A stretch of DNA of 64,000 nt from the NCBI GenBank assembly GCA_900466005.1, contig UEGQ01000003.1, positions 1-64,000 of the forward strand, in the 5' to 3' direction. Position numbers and translations under genes: made by a program. The notes beneath the pieces were generated by a model. The model was not told the origin of the DNA and did no database searches. It was given only the letters and a program-made list of their open reading frames with translations. Shown here in pieces: positions 57,329 through 64,000 of this stretch. The first letter of the stretch is position 1; the number at the start of each line of letters is the position of its first letter. Source of the DNA: Hyphomicrobiales bacterium (GTDB lineage: Bacteria; Pseudomonadota; Alphaproteobacteria; Rhizobiales; Rhizobiaceae).

Positions 57329-57538
57329 ATGTCAGAAGAAGAGAACCGCATCATGCGTCTCGAGGAGATGCTCGCCCATCAAGGACGGGTGATCGAGGAG
57401 CTTTCCGAACAGCTTGCCGGCCAGTGGAAGGTCGTCGAGCAGACCCGTGCCAAGCTCGACAGGCTGACGGAACGCTTTCTGGCGCTGGAGGAGCAATCGC
57501 TCGACGCGCCGGCGATCACCAAGCCACCGCATTACTGA
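57329..57538 (+). CDS. slyX: SlyX-family protein
   Basis: This 69-residue coiled-coil protein has heptad-rich sequence ('RIMRLEEMLAHQGRVIEELSE') and the conserved C-terminal PPHY. The start has a GGAGAG site. SlyX function is unknown. It converges with the TetR gene, 11 bases apart. Confidence 0.87.
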   Translation: MSEEENRIMRLEEMLAHQGRVIEELSEQLAGQWKVVEQTRAKLDRLTERFLALEEQSLDAPAITKPPHY

Positions 57539-57549
57539 CCGGGCAGAGG

Positions 57550-58155
57550 TTATCCCCGACCACGGATACCGTCCAGAATGGTCTTCACCACCTTTCCGGC
57601 CTCTTCCTCGTCAATCTCAAGGCGGTTGGTCAGCAACCTTATCCAGGCAAAGCCCGAGAGCATTTCGGCCACCAGCTCCGGGTTCATCTCTGCTCCGATA
57701 TTCTCTCGCGCCTGGGCCGCCCGGATTTGCGCTCCCAGGTGCTTGCGGCGCTCCGCGAGGTAGGCCGCCAGCGCCTCGCACGCGGCCTGGTCGGTCTGCG
57801 CTTCGGCGATCACGGAACGGAAAATAGCGCCACAGCCGCCTCGACGCCAGAAGGCCAGCAGTTCGGTCAGGAACCAGGTGAGGTCACGCTGCAGGTCACC
57901 AGTATCGGTGTGCAGATGGGGATTCTTCTGACGATGATAGGCGTCGAGGAGAAGCGCCGCCTTGTTCGGCCACCATCGGTAGATCGTCGGCTTGCCGGCC
58001 TTTGCGCGCTTGGCGACCGCCTCGATGGAGAAGGAGCCGGGTCCGCGTTCTGCAAGAATCTCCGTCGCCGCCTGCAGGATCGCCTCCTGGCTCGCCGGAT
58101 TGCGTTGGGCCCCGATCGAGGTGCGGCGTTTGGTGAGATCTTGGTCGTCGTTCAT
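57550..58155 (-). CDS. TetR-family transcriptional repressor
   Basis: The protein has about 201 residues from the ATG at 58155 (MNDDQDLTKR); ATG 58167 and GTG 58188 are alternatives. The N-terminal helix-turn-helix has 'GPGSFSIEAVAKRAKAGKPTIYRWWPNKAALLLDAY'-type sequence (residues about 30-75); the rest is a ligand domain. It is divergent from a small membrane protein gene, with two tandem operator-like repeats between them, so it very likely represses that gene and itself. The ligand is unknown. Confidence 0.87.
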   Translation of the reverse strand: MNDDQDLTKRRTSIGAQRNPASQEAILQAATEILAERGPGSFSIEAVAKRAKAGKPTIYRWWPNKAALLLDAYHRQKNPHLHTDTGDLQRDLTWFLTELLAFWRRGGCGAIFRSVIAEAQTDQAACEALAAYLAERRKHLGAQIRAAQARENIGAEMNPELVAEMLSGFAWIRLLTNRLEIDEEEAGKVVKTILDGIRGRG

Positions 58156-58197
58156 TGCTGTCGCCATTTCGATGGCCGACGATAGCACAAAAAAGCA

Positions 58198-58243
58198 CTT
58201 GAACGAAACGGTCCGTTTCTATATAGAACGAAACGTTCCGTTC
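58198..58243. promoter_or_regulatory. Tandem TetR operators overlapping a promoter
   Basis: Two copies of GAACGAAACG start at 58201 and 58226. The first continues into a perfect 13-base palindrome AAACGGTCCGTTT (58205-58217). The second continues as AAACGTTCCGTTC, an imperfect palindrome. On the plus strand CTTGAA (58198-58203), 16 bases and TATATA (58220-58225) form a promoter, so the first operator sits between the -35 and -10. Binding by the adjacent TetR protein is inferred. Confidence 0.75.
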
Positions 58244-58257
58244 ATATGGAGTCTCCC

Positions 58258-58515
58258 ATGACGCATATCGATTCCGCCCGGACCGGCAGAATGCCGGCTC
58301 CTTCGAAGTTCCGCCTCGCAATGATGATGTTGGTCGCCGTCTATCCGTTCGTGACGGCCTTGCTCTACATCGTATTGCCGCTGACGGAGAGCTGGCCTCT
58401 CTGGCAACGTACGCTGGTGATCGCACCGGTGATGGTCTTCTCGATCATCTATGGTATTGCGCCGGCGATTCAGCGGCACTTCGGCTGGTTTGTCGCCCGG
58501 GTTCCGCGCCCATAG
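58258..58515 (+). CDS. Small membrane protein controlled by TetR (unknown function)
   Basis: The protein has 85 residues and two membrane helices (about 19-42 and 53-72), with a conserved-looking 'TESWPLWQRTLVIAPVMVF' and a C-terminal PRP. The start at 58258 has GGAG six bases upstream (MTHIDSARTG); the ATG at 58246 is less likely. It resembles the DUF2798-type small proteins, but I am not sure. Its only neighbour on the control side is the divergent TetR gene. Confidence 0.7.
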   Translation: MTHIDSARTGRMPAPSKFRLAMMMLVAVYPFVTALLYIVLPLTESWPLWQRTLVIAPVMVFSIIYGIAPAIQRHFGWFVARVPRP

Positions 58516-58540
58516 GTGACTGACCAATGTCCAAGAACGA

Positions 58541-58571
58541 AAAGGCCGGCAGAACGCATCCCCCGGCCTTT
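58541..58571. terminator. Bidirectional terminator between the small membrane gene and dnaJ
   Basis: A perfect 9-bp stem (58541-58549 with 58563-58571) and a 13-base loop are flanked by A-rich sequence on the left and T on the right. It lies between the converging genes and can end both. Confidence 0.7.
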
Positions 58572-58595
58572 CCAATGTCTGCATGCCTTTTGTGC

Positions 58596-59744
58596 TCAGT
58601 CACTGAGCGTATCGAAGAAGTCCTTCATTCGGGCGAAGAAGCCGCTGGACTGCGGGTTGTTTTCCTTCGACGAGATCTGTTCGAACTCCTGCAACAGCTC
58701 GCGCTGACGTTTGGTGAGCTTCTGCGGTGTCTCGATCTGGATCTGGATGTAGAGATCACCCGTCTGCGACGATCTCAGCACCGGCATGCCTTTCGCCTTT
58801 AGTCGAAACTGCTTGCCGGCCTGCGTGCCTTCGGGAACCGTTACGCGCGACTTCGTCCCGTCGAGCGTGACCACATCGAACGTGCCGCCGAGTGCAGCAG
58901 TCGTCATCGAGATCGGGACCGAGCAATAGAGATCGGCGCCGTCGCGCTGGAAGAATTCGTGTGGCTTGACCGAGAGGAAAATGTAGAGGTCGCCGGCAGG
59001 GCCGCCGCGCAGTCCCGCCTCGCCCTCGCCCTGCAGGCGAATACGCGTCCCATCCTCTATACCGGCGGGAATGTTGACCGAAAGTGAACGCTCCTCGGTG
59101 ACTCGGCCCTGTCCGTGGCACTTAGTGCAAGGGTCGGAGATCGTCTGACCGCGACCGTGACAGGTCGGGCAGGTCCGCTCGATGGAGAAGAAGCCCTGGG
59201 CGGCTCGAATCCGGCCGCTACCCTGGCAGGTGGCGCAGGTCGTCGGCTTCGTTCCCGGCTTTGCCCCGGTCCCCGTGCAAACGTCACAGGTAATCGAGGT
59301 TGGCACGCGGATTTGCGCCGTCTTGCCCGTGAAAGCTTCCTCGAGGGTGATTTCCATGTTGTAGCGCAAATCGGCGCCGCGTTCGCGTCCGCCGCTGGAG
59401 CGGGCTCGTCCGCCACGTCCGCCGCCCATCATCTCGCCGAAGATATCTTCGAAAATGTCGGAGAAGCCGCCGCCGGCAAAGCCGCCACCCTGGAAACCGC
59501 CGCCGCCCATGCCGCCCTGCTCGAACGCCGCATGACCGAAGCGATCGTAGGCTGCGCGCTTCTGCGGATCCTTCAGCGTCTCGTAGGCTTCGTTGATTTC
59601 CTTGAACTTCCGCTCGGCATCCTGGTCTCCCGGATTCTTGTCCGGGTGATATTTCATCGCCAGCTTTCGAAAGGCACTCTTCAGTTCCTTCTCGTCCGCG
59701 GTGCGGACAACCCCGAGGGTTTCATAGTAATCTGCTTTTGCCAT
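58596..59744 (-). CDS. dnaJ: Chaperone protein DnaJ
   Basis: DnaJ is the Hsp40 co-chaperone that stimulates DnaK ATPase. It has 382 residues: J domain with HPD at 33-35, a Gly/Phe-rich linker, four CxxCxGxG zinc repeats ([32 protein letters not shown]) and the C-terminal substrate domains. Start at 59744 ([10 protein letters not shown]), four bases after the small exported-protein gene. Confidence 0.97.
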   Translation of the reverse strand: MAKADYYETLGVVRTADEKELKSAFRKLAMKYHPDKNPGDQDAERKFKEINEAYETLKDPQKRAAYDRFGHAAFEQGGMGGGGFQGGGFAGGGFSDIFEDIFGEMMGGGRGGRARSSGGRERGADLRYNMEITLEEAFTGKTAQIRVPTSITCDVCTGTGAKPGTKPTTCATCQGSGRIRAAQGFFSIERTCPTCHGRGQTISDPCTKCHGQGRVTEERSLSVNIPAGIEDGTRIRLQGEGEAGLRGGPAGDLYIFLSVKPHEFFQRDGADLYCSVPISMTTAALGGTFDVVTLDGTKSRVTVPEGTQAGKQFRLKAKGMPVLRSSQTGDLYIQIQIETPQKLTKRQRELLQEFEQISSKENNPQSSGFFARMKDFFDTLSD

Positions 59745-59748
59745 GGTC

Positions 59749-60228
59749 TTACAAAGCTCTCAAGGCCTTCTCCACACTCGTGTGGCTGCCGGTGTTCCTT
59801 CCTATCAGCTTCTCGCAGGCCCGCACATCCTGGCGGAAGTCCGCTGCTGCCGATATCGCGTCCTGAAAGAGAACGCGCCGGCCCTCTCCTTGGTTGGAGA
59901 GGCCCTCGGCGGCGGAGACCGCCGCGAATGCAAGCGAGTGCGCAGCCATGTCGCAGGCGGTCGCCTCCTGCCCCTGTTCACGGCGCTTCAGGGCGGCTTC
60001 AATAAGCTGACCCAATTCACCGACGGTCTTCGCCAGCGCATTGCTGTCCCGACGACCGAGTGCGCGCACAACGCCTGCTTCCGCGGCGCTCACCGTGCGA
60101 AAAACATCTTCCGGGCGAGCAGCGGTTTCAGCGCTTGCGGTCACCGCCGCCGCGCAGAGGATCAACGAAAATGCGGCCGGCCCGAAGGCCAGCCTCTTGA
60201 GTGTCAGACGCTTCGTCGGCCTCCGCAT
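59749..60228 (-). CDS. Unassigned exported protein encoded between dnaK and dnaJ
   Basis: The protein has 159 residues. A long basic N-terminus ([17 protein letters not shown]) is followed by a hydrophobic core and an ASA-E cleavage site near residue 33, a signal peptide. The mature part is helical and Ala-rich, with two cysteines ('[10 protein letters not shown]', 'VRACEKLIG') and no motif I know. The ATG overlaps the dnaK stop in TGATG, and dnaJ follows after four bases, so it should be translated with the chaperones. Codon use resembles the flanking genes. Confidence 0.7.
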   Translation of the reverse strand: MRRPTKRLTLKRLAFGPAAFSLILCAAAVTASAETAARPEDVFRTVSAAEAGVVRALGRRDSNALAKTVGELGQLIEAALKRREQGQEATACDMAAHSLAFAAVSAAEGLSNQGEGRRVLFQDAISAAADFRQDVRACEKLIGRNTGSHTSVEKALRAL

Positions 60229-62141
60229 CAGGCGGACTTCTTCGCGTCTTCGTCCTTGACTTCCTCGTAGTCGGCATCGACGACGTCGTCATCGCCCTTG
60301 GCAGATGCTCCACCCTCGCCAGCTTCCGCCTGCTGGGCTTCGTAGATCGCCTGACCGAGCTTCATGGAAACCTCCATAAGCGACTGGGTCTTGGCCTGGA
60401 TGTCGTCGGCGTTGGGCTCGGAAGCCTCGACAGAGGTCTTGAGGGCGGCGATGGCATCTTCGATCGCCTTGCGGTCACTCTCCGAAACCTTGTCGCCATA
60501 TTCCTTCAGCGATTTCTCCGTCGAATGGATCAGGCTTTCGGCATGGTTCTTCGCTTCGACACCTGCACGACGCTTCTTGTCTTCCTCGGCATGCGCCTCA
60601 GCGTCCTTGACCATCTTCTCGATGTCGGCGTCGGAAAGGCCACCGGAGGCCTGGATGCGGATCTGCTGTTCCTTACCGGTACCCTTGTCCTTCGCAGACA
60701 CCTGGACGATGCCGTTGGCATCAATGTCGAAAGTGACTTCGATCTGCGGCACACCGCGCGGAGCCGGCGGCAGGCCGACGAGGTCGAACTGACCGAGCAG
60801 CTTGTTGTCGGCCGCCATCTCGCGCTCGCCCTGCGACACCCGGATGGTCACTGCTTGCTGGTTGTCGTCAGCCGTCGAGAAGACCTGGCTCTTCTTGGTC
60901 GGGATCGTCGTGTTGCGATCGATCAGACGGGTGAAGACGCCGCCGAGCGTTTCGATACCGAGCGACAGCGGGGTCACGTCGAGAAGCAGGACGTCCTTCA
61001 CGTCACCCTGCAGGACGCCGGCCTGGATGGCGGCACCCATGGCGACCACCTCGTCCGGGTTCACACCCTTGTGCGGCTCCTTGCCGAACAGCTGCTTTAC
61101 GGTTTCCTGAACCTTCGGCATACGGCTCATGCCACCGACCAGAACCACTTCGTCGATTTCGCTGGCGGAAACGCCTGCGTCCTTCAGAGCCGCCTTGCAC
61201 GGTGCAACGGTGCGCTGGACGAGATCGTCGACCAGGCTTTCGAACTTGGCGCGGGTGAGCTTCATCGTCAGGTGCTTCGGACCGGAAGCGTCCGCTGTGA
61301 TGAATGGCAGGTTGATTTCGGTCTGCTGCGCCGAGGAGAGCTCGATCTTCGCCTTTTCGGCAGCTTCTTTCAGACGCTGCAGAGCAAGCTTGTCGTTCTT
61401 CAGGTCGATGCCGTTGTCCTTCTTGAACTCGTTTGCGAGGTATTCGACGAGACGCATGTCGAAGTCTTCACCGCCGAGGAAGGTGTCGCCGTTGGTCGAC
61501 TTCACTTCGAAGACGCCGTCGCCAATTTCCAGGATCGAAATATCGAAGGTACCGCCGCCAAGGTCGTAGACGGCAATCGTCTTGCCTTCCTTCTTGTCGA
61601 GGCCATAGGCCAATGCGGCCGCCGTCGGCTCGTTGATGATGCGTAGGACTTCGAGACCCGCGATGCGGCCGGCGTCCTTGGTTGCCTGACGCTGGGCGTC
61701 GTTGAAGTAGGCGGGAACGGTGATGACGGCTTTCTCGACCTTTTCACCGAGATAGGATTCGGCCGTTTCCTTCATCTTCTGAAGGACCATGGCGGAGATC
61801 TGAGACGGGGAATAACCCTTGCCGTTCGCCTCGACCCACGCGTCGCCGTTATCGCCCTTGACGATATGGAACGGGACGAGGCCCTTGTCCTTCTCGACGG
61901 TCGGATCCTCGTAGCGGCGGCCGATCAGTCGCTTCACTGCAAAAAGCGTGTTGGTCGGATTGGTCACGGCCTGGCGCTTTGCCGGCTGACCCACCAGGCG
62001 CTCGCCATCATCGGTAAATGCCACCATCGACGGCGTGGTGCGCGCGCCTTCGGAATTCTCGATAACTTTGGCGTCTTTGCCGTCCATCACGGCGACGCAG
62101 GAATTGGTCGTTCCAAGGTCGATACCGATTACTTTTGCCAT
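60228..62141 (-). CDS. dnaK: Chaperone protein DnaK (Hsp70)
   Basis: DnaK is the ATP-driven Hsp70 chaperone. It has 637 residues: the nucleotide-binding domain with '[19 protein letters not shown]', '[13 protein letters not shown]' and '[11 protein letters not shown]', the substrate-binding domain and a C-terminal [12 protein letters not shown] tail. Start at 62141 ([10 protein letters not shown]) with AAGGAGA upstream. It is transcribed from a heat-shock-type promoter. Confidence 0.98.
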   Translation of the reverse strand: MAKVIGIDLGTTNSCVAVMDGKDAKVIENSEGARTTPSMVAFTDDGERLVGQPAKRQAVTNPTNTLFAVKRLIGRRYEDPTVEKDKGLVPFHIVKGDNGDAWVEANGKGYSPSQISAMVLQKMKETAESYLGEKVEKAVITVPAYFNDAQRQATKDAGRIAGLEVLRIINEPTAAALAYGLDKKEGKTIAVYDLGGGTFDISILEIGDGVFEVKSTNGDTFLGGEDFDMRLVEYLANEFKKDNGIDLKNDKLALQRLKEAAEKAKIELSSAQQTEINLPFITADASGPKHLTMKLTRAKFESLVDDLVQRTVAPCKAALKDAGVSASEIDEVVLVGGMSRMPKVQETVKQLFGKEPHKGVNPDEVVAMGAAIQAGVLQGDVKDVLLLDVTPLSLGIETLGGVFTRLIDRNTTIPTKKSQVFSTADDNQQAVTIRVSQGEREMAADNKLLGQFDLVGLPPAPRGVPQIEVTFDIDANGIVQVSAKDKGTGKEQQIRIQASGGLSDADIEKMVKDAEAHAEEDKKRRAGVEAKNHAESLIHSTEKSLKEYGDKVSESDRKAIEDAIAALKTSVEASEPNADDIQAKTQSLMEVSMKLGQAIYEAQQAEAGEGGASAKGDDDVVDADYEEVKDEDAKKSA

Positions 62142-62251
62142 GTCATTCTCTCCTTGAAGCAAGCTGTCGGAACCCCGAACAGGCATTCCCCTGACAGCCC
62201 CTCGACGTGGATGGTCCTAAAATCGCAGTCTCGTCTGCGGTTATGTCGCGT

Positions 62252-62280
62252 ATATAAGAAGCGGTTTTTCCGACTGCAAG
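62252..62280 (-). promoter_or_regulatory. Heat-shock (RpoH-type) promoter of dnaK
   Basis: On the minus strand CTTGCA (62275-62280), a 17-base spacer and TTATAT (62252-62257) lie about 110 bases before dnaK. Read as -10, CTTATATACG fits the RpoH pattern CYTATNTNNG fully, and the -35 starts with the RpoH hallmark CTTG. It also resembles a housekeeping promoter, so dual recognition is possible. Confidence 0.65.
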
Positions 62281-62400
62281 GCTCCAAATCCGCTGTAATC
62301 CAGTAAAAAGAACAGATTGGGCGTCATCGGGGGAGGCGGTTTTCGCCGGCGTCGGACGTGGCGGGTGCCGGCCGTCGGGGACCTTGATGCAGCCTGCCGC

Positions 62401-64000
62401 TCACTGTCCCATGATGATGTCGAGAAGTGTCGTTCGCCGAGTGGTCTGCGGCGGCGTCGCATCCCCGCGGCCTACTTCGCCGGGCGGAATCGGCGCCTGC
62501 GGCATCCCCGGGGCATTGCCCTCCGTCGCGGCCGGCGAGACGGGGGCTGCGGGAACGGCGGGATAGCGTTCCTTGGCGGGTGAGAAGACCTCCGAAATGA
62601 TCGAGCCGATCGAAAGCGGTTCCGGCTGCTGCATGTCTTGCGGTTCGTAGGGTGCGCCGCAGAGGGGCATCGGCGTCAGACCCGAATGAGCGGCCGTCAT
62701 GAACTCGTGCCATGCTTTCGCCGGCAGACCACCGCCCGTTACCTTCTTCATCGACGTTCCGTCGTCGTTTCCGAACCAGACGCCGGTCGTCAGGTTGCCG
62801 GTGTAGCCGACAAAAAGCGCATCGCGGAAGGATTGCGTGGTTCCGGTCTTGCCGGCAGCCGGCCAGCCCTTCAGGCGTGCGTTCTTGCCTGTACCGTCCT
62901 CGATGACATGCGTCAGCATCATATTCATTGCCGCGACGATCTGCTCGCTGAGAACCTGCGGCGGATTGGCATAGTCATTTTCGTAAAGGATCTTGCCGTC
63001 GGGTGTCGTGATGCGGCGAACCACGTGCGGGGTTGCCTTGTAGCCGCCGTTCATGAAGGGAGCATAGGCCGACGTAAGTTCGAGCAACGACACTTCCGAG
63101 GTTCCGAGCGCGATCGACGCATTCGCCTGCAACTCGGATTCGATGCCGAGGCGATGGGCGACCTTGACCACGTGTTCGGGGCCTATCTCCATCACGAGTT
63201 CGGCGGCGATGGTATTCAGGGAGTTGGCGAGCGCGGAAGTTAACGTGACCGGGCCGCGATACTTCTGGTCATAATTCTCCGGTGTCCACTTGCCGATTCT
63301 GATCGGTGCGTCGTTGCGGACCGATTCCGGCCGCAGTCCGATTTCAAGGGCGGAGACATAAACAAACGGCTTGAAAGCGGACCCCGGCTGACGTTTTGCC
63401 TTGACGGCGCGGTTGAACTGGCTCTCGGCGTAGTCCCTGCCGCCAACGAGAGCGCGGATCGCTCCGGTGCCGTCGATCGAAACCAGGGCCGCCTGGGAAG
63501 CTTTCGACTTTTCGCCGTCACGAGCGAGCGTGTCGACGAGCGCCGCTTCCGCCTTCTTCTCGAGCGACATGTCGATCGTCGTCTCGACGACCAGATCGTC
63601 CTCTACCGTTCCGACCAGCGTGCGCACGTCGTCCATCACCATGTCGGCCACGTACTGGCCGGCACCCGACCAGTAACGCTTCGCGCGGGTAGGTGGCTGC
63701 GACATGGCCGTCTTGATCTCGTCCTCGGTGATGAAACCGGCCTCGCGCATTGCTCCGAGAACGACCTGGGCGCGAGCCTCTGCAGCCTCGGGGTCGCGCG
63801 CGGGCGAGAGCCGGGACGGAGCCTTCAACAATCCCGCCAACAGCGCAGCCTCGCCAAGGTTCACTTCGCGCGCCGACTTGTTGAAATAGCGCCTCGACGC
63901 CGCCTCGACACCATAGGCATTGGAGCCGAAGTAGACGCGGTTCAGGTACATCGCGAGGATCTGGTCCTTGGTGTACGTGTGCTCGAGCCAGAAGGCGAGC
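62401..64000 (-). CDS. Class A penicillin-binding protein, PBP1a type (cut by the window edge)
   Basis: The C-terminal 533 codons of a bifunctional peptidoglycan synthase. The visible end of the glycosyltransferase domain has 'AMYLNRVYFGSNAYGVEAA' and 'NLGEAALLAGLLKAPS'. The transpeptidase domain has the active site SAFK in 'QPGSAFKPFVYV', SLN in 'LANSLNTIA' and KTG in 'GWPAAGKTGTTQS'. A Pro-rich tail follows, ending in TTLLDIIMGQ. The N-terminal membrane anchor and the catalytic Glu of the glycosyltransferase lie outside the window. It follows dnaK on the same strand, well separated. Confidence 0.92.
   Translation of the reverse strand, partial: LAFWLEHTYTKDQILAMYLNRVYFGSNAYGVEAASRRYFNKSAREVNLGEAALLAGLLKAPSRLSPARDPEAAEARAQVVLGAMREAGFITEDEIKTAMSQPPTRAKRYWSGAGQYVADMVMDDVRTLVGTVEDDLVVETTIDMSLEKKAEAALVDTLARDGEKSKASQAALVSIDGTGAIRALVGGRDYAESQFNRAVKAKRQPGSAFKPFVYVSALEIGLRPESVRNDAPIRIGKWTPENYDQKYRGPVTLTSALANSLNTIAAELVMEIGPEHVVKVAHRLGIESELQANASIALGTSEVSLLELTSAYAPFMNGGYKATPHVVRRITTPDGKILYENDYANPPQVLSEQIVAAMNMMLTHVIEDGTGKNARLKGWPAAGKTGTTQSFRDALFVGYTGNLTTGVWFGNDDGTSMKKVTGGGLPAKAWHEFMTAAHSGLTPMPLCGAPYEPQDMQQPEPLSIGSIISEVFSPAKERYPAVPAAPVSPAATEGNAPGMPQAPIPPGEVGRGDATPPQTTRRTTLLDIIMGQ

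Noticed and set aside
60201..61646. Plus-strand frame opposite dnaK
   Set aside because: Frames antisense to dnaK are a well-known artefact; no support.

Overview
The window is a gene-dense, GC-rich piece of an alphaproteobacterial chromosome, most likely from a member of the Rhizobiaceae (Rhizobium/Sinorhizobium/Agrobacterium relatives). Support comes from the glpRDSTPQUV-type glycerol ABC transporter locus, an Irr-type Fur regulator divergent from fabA-fabB-fabI, a membrane-anchored CycM cytochrome c, a small RNA with the architecture of the rhizobial alpha-r14 family, and promoters of the CTTGNN-N17-NNATAT type. Both edges cut genes: an exported protein at the left and a class A penicillin-binding protein at the right. 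I see no prophage, transposase, integrase or CRISPR array; most of the window is ordinary core chromosome.

Layout. 1-8.7 kb: glycerol uptake and catabolism, all on the minus strand (glpR, glpD, two ATPases, two permeases, a small membrane protein and the binding protein). 8.7-11.4 kb: an ATP-dependent DNA ligase and its metallo-beta-lactamase exonuclease partner, half of the Lhr-type DNA repair cassette. 11.4-18 kb: a phosphohexomutase, the alpha-r14-like sRNA with three anti-Shine-Dalgarno loops, a sulfatase-fold hydrolase, a short RNase D and two unassigned proteins. 18-21.6 kb: rpsA and cmk, but without the aroA gene expected upstream of cmk, then an acidic TIGR02300-type protein and tRNA-Ala(GGC). 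22-27.7 kb: envelope proteins, irr and fabABI. 27.7-38.9 kb: a methyltransferase and the translation/RNA cluster rimP-nusA-ylxR-infB-rbfA-truB-rpsO-pnp, with a well-formed terminator hairpin in the rimP leader. 39-46.4 kb: an MFS transporter, a lytic transglycosylase, recR, an orphan AcfC-like binding protein, ybaB, dnaX and the SRP RNA. 46.4-58.6 kb: HIT and nudC, pheA-kdsB, cycM, an AEC transporter, adenosine kinase, an SH3 protein, glyoxylate reductase, GNAT, moeB, recF, slyX and a TetR regulator divergent from a tiny membrane protein. 58.6-64 kb: dnaK, a small exported-protein gene, dnaJ and the PBP.

How genes work together: the glp genes form one pathway (uptake through GlpVPQSTU, oxidation of glycerol-3-phosphate by GlpD, repression by GlpR). 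The rimP-to-pnp block couples transcription elongation, translation initiation, rRNA maturation and RNA decay. fabA/fabB/fabI make unsaturated fatty acids and finish elongation. dnaX, ybaB, recR and recF serve replication and recombination repair. The most noteworthy items are the alpha-r14-like sRNA, the leader hairpin before rimP-nusA, the unexplained gene sandwiched with stop/start overlap between dnaK and dnaJ, the missing aroA, the two-gene remnant of the Lhr cassette, and a large low-complexity protein at 16.5-18.1 kb that I cannot assign.

All calls rest on reading the sequence and on remembered family knowledge; no database search was run.
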